A stretch of 64,000 bases of DNA, from contig NC_133930.1 of assembly GCF_964199755.1 (NCBI RefSeq), forward strand, positions 55,829,962 through 55,893,961. The letters run 5' to 3'. Below the pieces are notes generated by a model, which was not told the origin of the DNA, did no database searches, and saw nothing but the letters and a program-made list of their open reading frames with translations. Positions 1 through 11,870 of the stretch are shown one piece after another. Every line of letters begins with the position of its first letter. Within the stretch, counting starts at the first letter, position 1. A program made the position numbers and the translations under genes. The stretch comes from Larus michahellis (Eukaryota > Chordata > Aves > Charadriiformes > Laridae).

Positions 1-3000
1 AGCTATTAACTGCCTCCCTTTACTGCTGCTTTCTCACCCAGTTTCCCTTTTATTTAGGGAGCTGTATCTCCAAACTCATGACAAGTTTGCAGTGGCTCAG
101 CAGGGCAACACCTTTCCTTTGTGGTCATCTGCCATATCCCAGAACTTACATAGATTCCTTGTCTTTTGTGGTTTCAAAAAATGTGAACCAGATTCCAAAA
201 CCACACCCCAGTCAGCTCAGCGGAGTGGACTCACCATCATTAGTTTTCAGATTTAACACACAGCCCGAGTGAACGGCTGACAAAAGAAGAGAGAGAGAGA
301 GTTCCATTCTGGAGAGCTGCAAAACTGCCGCCTTCTTGTTTTGTTAGGAGTAGATGGAGTCTGACTGATATAAATAGGTGGAGTCTGGTAAGTACCTGCA
401 CTTCATTTTCTTCAGCCTGCCCACGGTCCATATTTGCTGAGACAATCATCCTGTCACAAGCGAGTTCAGTGTAGAAAGGGCTTATGATACCCATTGACTA
501 CATATCTCTTGGAGGCATCTGCTTTATTTTTTCAAATGTACAATGTTCCCAGTCCTATATCTGCATGGACACCCACCTGCTATGATGGTACTTGATAGGG
601 AGGAGACTGGAATGCAAGTGACCAAACTAAAGTGGATGGCAGTGGACATGGTAAGAAAAATGTCTCTGTTGCCCTGAATTTGCTTTTCCCAGATGTCTGC
701 TCACTTTAGCATTACGCAGGAAACAAGGAAGCAAGTCTCTACCTTTTCCCTGAAGTATTTGTACCATAATTACAGCTGCTCTGTTAGATTATCTTCAGCT
801 CTCACCAGAAGATCCTGTCAGGTAGTCACAAAATGTGCTATATTAAGGATCACCGCACACTGAGAATTCACCAGTTCCCTGACCTTCATATGCCTGCTGT
901 GTTAGAAGCAGCTGTACTTTCACGCTTCTCCTCATCTATCTAACATGCAAGTCTCTGCTCCGCTGGAGCTGCTCCTCACGTTTTACATCTCTGATCTTTC
1001 CAAGTCTTCCCAGAAGACTGGGAGCTCTCACTTGCACCAAGAGTGCTTGTTCTCATTGAACCGGCTTAGCCTTTCCTGATCCTTCCTTAGCAAAACCCCC
1101 AAATGCTAGCTGCTTTTACATAAATTACCGTTGAGCTACTATTGGTTCTGTCCGTAGCCACTGCTGGCAGACTGTTGCGCCAGGCACGCACTACCCTCAC
1201 ACACTCAGGCTATTTCTCGTTTAAAATTCAGGTATTTTTTATTCTCGGGTATCCTCTGTGCTCTGCTGTTAAAACACTTCCTTCATTTCAACCTAGAAAT
1301 GGCTGCATTTTGCTGGGTGATAAAGCAGCACGCTGCGTTTGGGTAATGACTCTGAACTGAAGTAACCCCGACAGAGAACTGTCTCATTATTACAAGCGCT
1401 GGAAGAGGCCACATGGCAGAACCAGGTCTTCGTGCCTTGAGTCACAGAAATAGGGAAATGCAAAATTCTGGTTTCAGCATTAGACGACCAAAAAAGGCAT
1501 CTGGTTTGCAAGGTAATATATGCTAGTGGGGGCAAGGGGCAGCTGGGTTCTGAAACACGCTGGCATCATTTTGGAACTAAAACCTAGTTGTTAGGTGCAA
1601 ATATAAGGAATTTTCCAGGGATGGAAAGGCCAAATTTTAAAAGCTATTGCAGTGTTATGGAAACTCTCACTAAGAGCTTATCGTCCTCTTCAGCCTCCTG
1701 AGCACTCTGCGCTTTCACCCAGAGGCACACATGGTTCCCCAGACTGGCTGTGGAGGTACTCTGGAGAGTGCGTTCCTGTAGTTCTCTCTAGAGTGTTGGC
1801 CGGATCATCTCACAGTGTCCATCTTGAGAGTGCTTTCAGCAAATTGTGCTGGGACCATTCAAGGATTTGGGCAGTGGGCGTACCAACGGGACCTTTCTGA
1901 CACAGCCTCTCATAGGTTTTCATCTGTCTCTAAAGGTTGTCAGAGTCTTAAAGGTTCTCCTCTACAGTGACATCCAAAACTAGTTTAGTAGCCTGGGGCT
2001 TTTGAAGTGGCTCCTTTGCAGTAGCAACACACCAGGCAGTGTGGAAACAGAGCGGCTTTTAAATCTCACTGTTCACCTGATCTCACCTCAGGCAAGATTT
2101 TAGCCCTAAATTTACTGATGACATTTTCTAATAGCAACCCCAATGCAGTCAGGTAACAGCTGTTTCCACTGGAGGTTTTTCTTACCGTGCGATTTTCCAA
2201 ACGAACAAAGATGACAGCCTTTTGAAATCTAAACAGGATTTGTGGAAAGACTTGTTTGGAGAAGGCTCCGTGGCTTTGCTGGGCAGAGTGACTCCAAAGA
2301 CTGAGGGCACCCTCCCGCAGCCAGCTGCCCGATCCTCCTCTAGAAACTAAAAGCTGTTTTCTCCAAGAAGTTCAGGAATGCCACAGTCACAGGCATCATC
2401 CCTTAAATGTGTTGAGGTTGAGGCTAAACTTTAGTTCAAAGACTCTGAACTCAGTGGAAAGAGGAGCTGAATCCATACGGCCAAGGCACACTGTCTCCAG
2501 AAGAGGATGAGACTGGTTATACTTGCTAGACTCATACGTGGCATCCCACAGTCACTTAGCCTATATCCTTGCGTTCACCTCAGCCACTCTCCTTCAGGCT
2601 TCCAAACCTCCTTGCTTTGAATGGTGCCATCAAACTTCATCAAGCTGCAAAGGCAACATCCAGCTGTCCAAACAGCTGCATGCTTCCCCCAGTGCCTTCA
2701 CAAAGTGGGTGAAAGGTGGAAGGTGAAGAGCCTTAAAGCTTTGCCTGTCAATGAAGGGTGTGTGCAGTGATGGCACGTTGTTGCAACACAGCTACAATGG
2801 ATTCCCCTGTGTCCTTTGCCTTGTTACTGGAATTGCATTGATGCATCTGGCCATTGCTGCTGGTTTTTAAAATTAAATGAGCAAATGAATCAGTGGTGGG
2901 GAATCGGGAGGCTAGAAAAGGCCAAATGGTGCGAACACCTCTTATGCTGCCCTGACGCTGAGACGAGTAATTGGTCTCAATTCCAAACAAAAACGCAAAA

Positions 3001-4659
3001 AAAAAAATGCTAGAAAATATAATGGAGAAGATTTGGTCCCTGCTGTGGCCCCTTAATACTTTTCCGTTATTTCACATATATCCATTCTGCGTACACCATA
3101 ACTTTCCTTTCTCCAACGTAATCCTTCACAGCTGCCACCACAGGAGCATGCCAAAACAGGGCCAGGGCCTCTGGGTGCATATGAAGGTGGGCAGAAAAAG
3201 AGCCACTTAACAATAAACTCCAGAGTTCCCATGAGCAACAAGTTCCCATGAATTAGTGTTTTTCTTCCCTTCTGCCCCATCATGTGCTTGGCTTATTTCA
3301 CAAGTCTCAAGCATATAAATAGGTTTGCCCTACACACAGGTAGGTCCTGGAATGTCTGTGGATACTAAATAAAAAAAATAGATTATGATCATTTCCTTCT
3401 CCTGAATAAATGAGTCAATCCCCTAAAGCAAATTCCTATCACTCTTCATGACCAGCTGCATTCAGCTAAATGTAATCCTTTCTGCAGCACTTACCACAGG
3501 CATACCATTATTCAGGGAGTTCTGTTAAGAAAATCTCCATCAGCATCACTGACCTGATGTATGTCTATCATGGCTCATTAATCATACACCGAGGACATGT
3601 GTGGGTGCGGTCAAGTTTAGTCTTGGAACAGATTCTGCTTCAATAGGTTTGAATGTTACGTCCCATTGGGATCATCTAAGAAGCTTTTATTTCCAAGGGA
3701 AAGTAGCACCATAGGCTTTTAATGAAGTTTTATCTTTATTATCATTTTGCTCTTCACTTCATTTAAGTTTCAGTCATTCTCCCTCTTCCATTTATGTGTT
3801 TCCCCTGAAGCCACAGTGTTTGGTATCAACCAGAGAGAGCACTACAGAACAACTCATGATACTTTTTTGCAGTCTATCAGTGTTGCTTCTGCAATAAATA
3901 ACAGGCTCGTGAAGTCAGCTTCTGCACATTTTCTGACATTAACCCTCAGAAGTCATTTTCACATTTCACGTTTTTATTCACAATCTCCTAAATACTTGGG
4001 GTACGGGTGGCATTAGTGCCGAGGATTAATTTGACAAATACTCAATTTATAGTTTCTTGTTTGCTGGAGTCACATGCTTTGTTCTCTATTGGAGAAATTC
4101 TGTAACTAAGCAACAAGAACATGTGTCTCATATTTTATATCTGAGTCCAGAACATGATTTTGGCTAGCACAGATTTGTGTTTATGGTATTATAACAGAGT
4201 CCTGATCATGCACACATAGAGAGCATCGAAGTAAGTTCATCAGTGTCTGCCGGGAGTAAGCAGGCCCACTAATATTCTGTGAGAACAGTTGGGACTACTT
4301 GTATGATCAAGCTTTTAATTTTTCATTGTGGGAAGTAAGTGAATCATAGATTTTGCAAGTACTGATGCTATGAAAAGCCAGCTGTGAGAACACTTCTGGG
4401 AAGTGATGAAGAAAAGCCTGTGAATGTGTTGAAAATGGGTTTTCCTTAGACTTCGAAGATATGTTCCTGGAATTCTCCTTTGCCTTGGCTATTCATTCAG
4501 CTCTGGTGTTTTAGGATAAAAGATTTAGGAATGTGGGGGCTCTTTAAGGTAAGTGAATACATAGAGCACAGAACTGCATGTCTTGAGAACCTGAAGGCTC
4601 CATGGATATCACTTTAGTGCCTTATCTTTCCTCACACATATCTTTGCAGTCCAACTCAT
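1..4659. other. intergenic DNA, nothing recognised
   Basis: No transposon, RNA gene or convincing exon was found. The visible open frames are short and lack paired splice sites. A donor-like CTG|GTAAGT is at about 385 and AAG|GTAAGT at about 4,549, without obvious partner acceptors. Confidence 0.5.
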
Positions 4660-4765
4660 GCCCTCTAGGCAGGACCTGGGCTATCTTACTACTCTGTACA
4701 GCAGTGAGCACAGTGAGGGCTTGATCTGATGGGCCTCTAGGTCCTACAGGAATATATATAATTGT
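4660..4765 (+). mobile_element. MIR/CORE-SINE-like remnant
   Basis: CTCTGTACAGCAGTGAGCAC, AGTGAGGGCTTGATC, GGGCCTCTAGGTCCTACAGG and AATATATATA follow the 3' part of amniote MIR-type elements (order TGTACAGCGCCTAGCAC, GGGCTCCTAGGTGCTAC, then an AT-rich tail). Boundaries are approximate. Confidence 0.5.
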
Positions 4766-5340
4766 ACAGACAGTTATTTCCCGCGTTCTGTAGAAATGGT
4801 TTTATTATTGTTTTTGATCAGCCAGACTGGAAATAGCAGAAGTATCAGCTCTTTTAGATGTTCCATAGAAACAGATGCCATTAAGGTAGACCACAAGTAT
4901 TAAAAGCCTCTCTCTATTACTAGTAACCCATTAAAGAAGCAGTGATCCTCAGTCTCTTCTAGCTGTGTATAAATACATTTCATGAAAAAAAACAACAACG
5001 GGATGTTTAGGATGACAGACTTACTTAATTTTTTTTTTTTAATTTCTCATGCAGTGCTTTAGCCACAAAACAACCATTAATTTTAATGGAAATCAAAGCA
5101 CTAATTCCCTGTGTGATGCTTCAAAAACTCATGCGCAAATATGTAGGACACGGAAAACAGAATTCTGAATTTACTGCCATCTAAATGGAGAACGGACGAA
5201 ACTCAGGTAAGTAGAGCCAGTGTCCAAGACAAGCATACAGATACGTATTTACACTCTGATTTGTACTTCATGCATCACAGAAAGTCTTCCCGCTTAATGC
5301 TTTATAGGAAAAAAGCTATAGTGGAAATCAGGCGGAGTCA

Positions 5341-5631
5341 CATGAGGGGATACATTGCTATCATTTTGAACCAATGTAAAACTACCTCCTCTGTTGTCAC
5401 ACCAAGCAATTCAAAGCTGTATTTGTCAGCCGTCAACAGACTAAAGACCTTGTTCCTGTAATTAAGAAGTTTGTTCTGGAGTTCTGTGTACAGGCAGACT
5501 ACATGGCTTATCCTTGCCACATAGTTGAGGTCACCAACAGGTAACTCCAGCCAGGATGCGGTAAATTCTGTTAAGCAGCCATGCTTAAACCATGCTATGC
5601 CCAAAATCTTACATGAAAAAAGTAAATACAC
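5341..5631 (-). other. unassigned open frame of 97 codons with protein-like composition
   Basis: The minus-strand frame includes LPVGDLNYVARISHVVCLYT, ELQNKLLNYRNKVFSLLTAD and KYSFELLGVTTEEVVLHWF. The balanced composition, with few low-complexity runs, is more protein-like than most chance frames here. A weak donor, GAG|GTAGTT, lies after TTEE. No domain family is recognised. It could be a single exon, a decayed processed pseudogene, or chance. Confidence 0.25.
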
Positions 5632-5721
5632 CTTATATGTAAAGATAAGGATTTATGAACAGTATAAATGAAATCTTAATAGTCTAATCATAAAATTATT
5701 AGCAGTCCAGATCTCATTGTT

Positions 5722-5738
5722 AAAAAAAAAAAAAAAAA
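5722..5738 (+). repeat. A17 homopolymer
   Basis: Seventeen consecutive As with no recognisable retroposon body upstream, so it is treated as a simple tract. Confidence 0.9.
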
Positions 5739-7759
5739 GAAGAATGTTGCTGTAAAGAGAAAAGCCTCCATAATAATGTAGTTTAAAATGTTAAACACAC
5801 CGGGTTTATTTTCTGTCCTTTTTCCTGGTGTTACACTCACTCTCTACTGCTCCTCTGGGTCCTAATGTTGATGGTTTCTGCTTAGTTGGAGGGGAAAGAG
5901 TAGAGTAAATCATCAGCATCAAAATTCCTTTGCCGGAAAGTACATGATGGTGATTTCTCCTTCCTACTGTCCTTTTTTTTTTCACATACGTCTTTACTAC
6001 TATGCTTTCACACCTTGCTCCTTCTTCACTGGTCTGCAGCTCCGTATTACATCTGAGTTTACTGATTACTTGTTTTATGTATGTGGAATACTTGCACTTT
6101 TTTCGCTTTTCTACTCCTGCAAAGAGCTTTGCCCAGCTCCCGGTCCCAGCTCACCAGCAACCTTCAGAACCAGCCTGTGTCCCAGCTCTTATTCCGTGCC
6201 CGTACCCCACCACATGCATCTTGTGTCCTCCCTTCTCAAGGCCTCTGCTATCATACCAGGCCTGTTATTCCTCTGTGCTACATCACTATGTTAAGGTTAT
6301 ATCTTGCTTTGCACAGAACAACTGTTTGTTACTGCTACTGATACTGAAACTATGGCTGTACCATAAAATAACAAGCAAAACTAAAAAAAAACAAAACCAA
6401 CAGACATAGCCACATGGTCATTAGAAAATTGCCATTACAGCTAAGTAAAGTACAAATAGAACTCCAGTCAGGTCAAGAAAATTTCCAGCAAAGCAAGCCT
6501 GACAAGCTTCAGTCCCGAGGCCTTGCAAACTCCATACAAAACCTGCAGCGTGTTACCAGCAATGGCACTACTGCATTACGAGGCTACCTCAGCTGTGAGG
6601 TGAGGCTTACTGACGAGACCACTCTGTCCATTCCGAATGCGCTGGGAGAAGCATTCCCAGTCACCTCTGGAAAATAAAAGCAAGTTTTTAACATGGGAAG
6701 GTTATCTGCCAGCACTGATAACATTTTAAAGAAGGTACAGCCCCCATGAAAGGAAGAGTTTGAAGACCTCTCTGCAAGAGTCATTCCGGCCCTATCCCCA
6801 AAGCAAAGAGGACACTTGCGGTAAGTCCCAAGCCCCGGACCCAGGTCATCTGCAGAAGTGCCGTGTGTCGGACGTGTATTAGACTAACACCCAGAGCTCT
6901 GAAGCCACGCAGAATTCTGCAGAGAGGTGTGACAGCTGCTCCAGCCTCTGAAAACCAGGGACTTGCAAGAGATTTCGTGTTGGTTGCCCAGGCATAGAAA
7001 GCCTCAAGTGATAATGAGGGATAACTACTGAGTGATTGAATATTTTTAGATAAAATGGCTAGAAATCCATACTGACACCATAAACACCAGGAGGGGTCCA
7101 CAGCAATTTTGGTGCAGGATTCAATGCTTACAGCTGAAAAAGGATTGGCACATACTCAACACCAAACCTTAAATCTGTACACACTCAACACGTGGGCACT
7201 TTGGCATACTGCGCTGGAGAATGTCTGAAGCAACAGTCTGAGTTCATGAGATTTTTACAGTTTCTCTAGGAAAAAGAGCAAACAAAAAAAATTACAATTG
7301 TCACAAATTCAGCGTCTTCCACATATGTGGTTTAGTATTAATGTTTCTAGATGAATCACTATTTGTAGTATTATGTGAAGTTCTGAGGTGGTTCTTTTGA
7401 TCTACAAAATGGATGCATATGAGGAAAACATGTTACAAATAGAAACAAAGCTTAGTTAGGAACAATCTTTTAAGCTTTGCTTTTTGGGTGTTAGTCATTA
7501 ATATTCCCATAATGAGTTTCAATCTTTAATTTATTATCTAAGGAGATTTTGGTCTGTCTCTAAAAAGCAAACATATAGCCCGAACGTATGCCAAAGTCTA
7601 GCAGCTGTCTTCTGTTTGACATAGATCAGTACAAACACTGCCTCATTTTTTGCATTTAATTCTGCGTATGAACTATTCCACTTTTTCAGTTTTACAAGTA
7701 CTGCATATTCAAACCGCCTTAATATCTCTAAATTAAAAACTGGTAATGAATACACCTAT

Positions 7760-8050
7760 AGCAAGTAGTAAACTCACAGCTTTATAAAAGTAATATTGGC
7801 TGGAGATAATAAATAATTTATCCACAAATAATCATAGATTTTTAATAACTAAATACAGTACTGGAGATGATACATTCTGACAGGAATTTTTGAGTTTGAT
7901 AATTATTTTTTGTCACTGCAGTTTGCCACTAATTATTTGACCAGCTCTGTTAAGAGACAATCGCATAATGATAGAAACACACAATTATCTTTAATCCCCT
8001 GATTTGTTCATTTTACTGGGATCAGTAAGATCAACTTAATATTCAGTTTG
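7760..8050. promoter_or_regulatory. possible AT-rich conserved non-coding element
   Basis: This block is repeat-free and rich in homeodomain- and octamer-like words such as AATAATTTATCC, ACTAATTATTTG, CGCATAATGATAG and CAATTATCTTTAATCC. Such density is typical of developmental enhancers, but base composition alone can produce it. Confidence 0.2.
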
Positions 8051-8462
8051 TGTCTACCTGTCAAAGATAAAGGATTATACAAGAGATCCATGAGATAACG
8101 GTGTTTACTAAACGAAACACTAACACCCTCTCCCAAGACATACTATACGTCTTCTTACTGTCTTACAGTTAAATTCAAGTTTTCATTCTGCCTCAAACTC
8201 TTCACAGGGATGAGCCTCTCTTGAGAGGGTCATTTTGGTAAAACCTGTAAGTTTAATCATTTCTATACATGCCATTTTAAAAGTTGAGTTAATTTTACTT
8301 TGATTATGGGACAAAAAGGGGGTCTTTGGTCTCCTCAACTCACAAAGGCTTTAAGCAAGGGGTGACCAACCTACGTCCTTGAACAAATTGTGCATTCTAG
8401 GTGTAGCTGTTGTGCCACAGATAGTAATATTTTGTACAGGCGGGGGGTGCTGGGTAATCCAG

Positions 8463-8490
8463 CCCCCGCCCCCCCCCCCCCCCCCCCCCA
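8463..8490 (+). repeat. poly(C) tract
   Basis: Five Cs, one G, then 22 uninterrupted Cs (8,469-8,490), preceded by a six-G run at about 8,442-8,447. It is a pure homopolymer. Exact length may be a sequencing or assembly artefact. Confidence 0.9.
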
Positions 8491-10039
8491 TGAAATGAGC
8501 CAAGACGTTTCTCAGTGTGTCTTGGATTGCCTTGAGGCCCATAAACTAACCCATCCTGACTCCACTTACAATGGCATAATCGGATGCTTGTGATCAATCA
8601 GTGTTACCTCCTGCCTGGGAACAACCCTGGGAAAACCTTTGATCGTCCAAGGTGTGTGGTGTGTTGCTTCTGGTTCTCAGCCATGTGAAGACTATTATGC
8701 GTCTCCAGTTGCCAGGAGGCTGGGTTACCTTGCTTTCAACCTTAATTAATGTGAGTGATTGCAATGGTTTTCTATCTATAAATCATCCCCCGGGAAAGTC
8801 TGTTTATCCAATAACTGTCCCCTTCCTTCCTCTTTCCATGAAAATATCTGGAATAACTCTCTGATGGTACACATCTACACTGAATTACTCAGCTCCTGGG
8901 TCCACTTCTTGTCCTGGTTTCCTGACGTCTCGATTAAATAAATGTTAGTTTATGTAATCCTCTGGGGTTTTGTTTTGTTTTGGTGGGATTTTTTGTTTGG
9001 CTCTGACTTGAGTGTGGGTTTTTTTGTTTTCGTTTTTTTTTTAACCCCTAAGATAGCAGACTAATTATATAAGACCTAAGTATAATTTTAGAGATAGCTC
9101 ACTCTGGTCAAAAGGCAGCCTAGATAAGACAGCATCAGGTCTGCCATATATAATCTTTTAGTAATATCCCAGAGGATTTTGCACTCTCAAAACACCTCTG
9201 CATGCTCTCATACTGCAGCCTAGGGCGTGCAACATACCATTTCAGTTCCATGCTAAAAATATTATGCTGCAAGGCTGGAAAAATGCTGACCACTGCAGCA
9301 AACAGTATCTGCCCCACTGCCATAAGGCATCCCCTACCCCAAGTGTTTATGCAGTGTATATGTGACCACCTTGGTCTAGAGACCCCAGCAACTGCAGACA
9401 TAACTCTACATCACTTGAGCTGAAGGCCAGGAGTGGGATGCAGTTAGTCAGGGTATACAGCTAAGAACTCTTCCCATTATCAACTGACTTGACAGTTCAT
9501 CAAGCTTATCTTAGTACTGAACTTGAGCAGTGACCTCAAATGCTTTTCTAATAAAGTCAGTGGAAGACCAAGCCATGTATTGTGCTCTAGTATCTGCCTG
9601 AGGAGGAAGTGAAAGTCTCGGAGCACTTGAACTGTGTCCTGGATAAGACAATATTAGTTCTCACCACAATGCTATGCAGGGAAAGAGAAAGGGAACATGG
9701 TCTCTAGTTTCACACTGAGGCCCGTTTGCTCCAACAAAATGAAAGCAGCAAGACTGAAGGGCATTTCTTGTTAGTAACTTTTCTCTTGGTGTGGTATTTC
9801 CATGCTTATCAGGGGGGTAAATACTGAGACGCAGACCACAGCTGCTACTGTGAAGGTTTTTATGTATATATTCTCCTAGTCCTGTTAGCTGTAGCTCAGT
9901 GTGGAATGACCTAGTGTATTGGTCTGGTCAGAAGATGGTTTATTCCAGCGACAAGTAAGTAAAATGTACCTGGTGATTTGCCATTGTGCCATAATTTTCA
10001 GATCAGAACTCTGAAGGTCTCCAAGTCTGTGTGTTAACA

Positions 10040-10210
10040 GAAGAACATAAGGATGGTCGCACTGGTCAGATCAGAGCTCTGTCTCCCTCAGTGTCCAGAC
10101 GGCAGCAGCAGACATCTAAGGAAGAATATAAATAGAGCGCAAGCATATAGCGTTATTTCCCTGGCATAACCTCTCTGTCTCCAGTGACCTGAAGCTCAGG
10201 GATGGCAGAG
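10040..10210 (+). mobile_element. ancient sauropsid interspersed repeat, copy 1
   Basis: The run AGAACATAAGGATGGTCGCA, CTGGTCAGATCAGAGCTC and CAGTGTCCAGACGGCAGCAG resembles a dispersed repeat common in turtles, crocodilians and birds. That repeat begins near AGAACATAAGAATGGC and contains GGTCAGACCAAAGGTCCAT. Family name not assigned. A second diverged copy lies 1.7 kb downstream. Confidence 0.5.
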
Positions 10211-10969
10211 TCTCTTTAAGTTTAAAAAAATAATAAATTATAAAACAGAAAAAAAAAAAAAACGAACCAGAAAATCCTCATTGGCATCATGGAAGAGTTT
10301 GAAACCTGCCCAGGTCTGTATTACTGACAGCACACACCACATGAATAATTCCTACTAATCTACTTCAGGTCCTACAGGAGGAACTGGGTCTTCTTTGGGG
10401 ATTTGTGGACTACAGCGGTAGCATTAAGGAGAATAAGTTGGCCTTGGAGTGGAGTTTAGTCATTATAAACAGTGTCCAAAAAAAACATATTTACATGAAG
10501 GTGAAAGAGTGTGTCAGGTCTAGTTTGAACTAAAGGCCCGGGTTGTATACAGGTTCCGTATCAAGTCTCTGATAACTTTTCTGCAAGGTGGGAGGATGGG
10601 GTGTGGTTCCCTGGAAAAGAAGAACATATTATTTTCTCTAGATCAAACCAATTTGCATCAAAGCACCAAGAAAAAAATGTAATTGCAATCTCTCTGTGAT
10701 CTATTTTTACTTTTTTAAAGGATTATTAATTAAGTACTGATTAACAATACCAGCAGAGATACACCCAGCAACACTGTAGCTATTGGTATGCACTTTAGCA
10801 GTATTTTTGGTTTCTGAGATTTTCACTTATATTTGATTCATAGGCTCTAAGGCCTTCTCCATCAGAACAGTTGGAAATACCTACAGAAAAAAAGAGTGAA
10901 AACTGTGATTACCAGTCACATGAATCCTATTTTCCCTTTGATGACAACATATAATCTAGATCCGCTACA

Positions 10970-11125
10970 GTGTTCTTCATCCATGTATCTCAAAGCATTT
11001 TACGAAAGAGACTGTAAACGTTGTCTTAATTTTATAAAAAGAGGCTTGAATATGGAAGGAAGTGTTTGAGGTCACACTGAAAAGTACTGGCAGAGATAGG
11101 AATTGAATGTGTCTCGCCTAAGTCA
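10970..11125 (-). mobile_element. MIR-like SINE remnant
   Basis: TCTCAAAGCATTTTACGAAA, ATTTTATAAAAAGAGGCTTG, GTGTTTGAGGTCACACTG and GGCAGAGATAGGAATTGAAT match the order of a reverse-oriented MIR: the AAAGCACTTTAC block, the ATTTTACAGATGAGG block, the AAGGTCACAC block, and GGCAGAGCTGGGAATTGAAC. Confidence 0.6.
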
Positions 11126-11774
11126 GGGAAAACAAATAGTGAACTTTTTATTTGACGATCACACCAAAAGCTGGGGAAACAATCATTGTGGTTCAATGCA
11201 AATCCAAAGACATGTTGATAAGTTATCAAAATAATGCTGAAATGCAAAGTACAAGTTACAACATTTCCCGTTGTTTTTCTAACCAAAACATATCCTTGAA
11301 CTCGACTGAGATTTGGAATTGTTTCCCATTTTCTACTTGGTGATTGTAATTACTTTTGCCAGTAATATATGAGAGTTTCAGTTCAGAGTGTTACTTGGCC
11401 ACAAATATCCCTAGCACAGTGTAAGTGTAACACCATGAGATAGATGCTGAAAGAGAAGCCTGAACTTCTGTCTCTTTCAAAGGACAATCAGTAAAAAAAT
11501 GCTAGATATTAAAACAAGCTGACAAATAACGTGATAAACAGAGCATTATTTTCTTTTGCCTAGAATAGTTACTGAGCTACAACAAGGAAGTGGTCTAGAT
11601 CTTCCATCTCTGGAACTTTTTTGTAAAGGGCAGAAGAACAAGAAAGGTGCCAAAAGAGCATAATGCATTCAAAGATGTTGTCTAAAGAAGCTATAATGAA
11701 AACTGCACCACTACAAGATATGTGAGATGTCAACAACTATCTGACTCTGTCATATACTAACTTCTGGGTACAGC

Positions 11775-11870
11775 TAAAACATGACATATATCAGACCAAA
11801 CGTCCATTGATCCCGTATCTTGTCTCAGACAGTAGCCAAAGACAAGCATTTGGGAAAAAAAAATACAAGA
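11775..11870 (+). mobile_element. ancient sauropsid interspersed repeat, copy 2
   Basis: ATCAGACCAAACGTCCATTG, CCCGTATCTTGTCTCAGACA and GTAGCCAAAGACAAGCATTT align with the same dispersed repeat as the element at 10,040 (consensus order GGTCAGACC, CAGTATCCTGTCT, CAGTGGCCA). Both copies are in the same orientation. Confidence 0.5.

Larger units (their letters stand above)
4766..10039. other. intergenic DNA, mostly unassigned
   Basis: Apart from the frame at 5,341-5,631, the homopolymers and the AT-rich block near 7.8 kb, nothing was recognised. A 45-base splice-bracketed segment ends at a perfect CAG|GTAAGT donor near 5,206 (acceptor GGAAAACAG). The region 5,790-6,300 is pyrimidine-rich on the plus strand and may be an undetected old LINE. 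T-rich tracts lie at 8,965-9,045. Confidence 0.4.
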
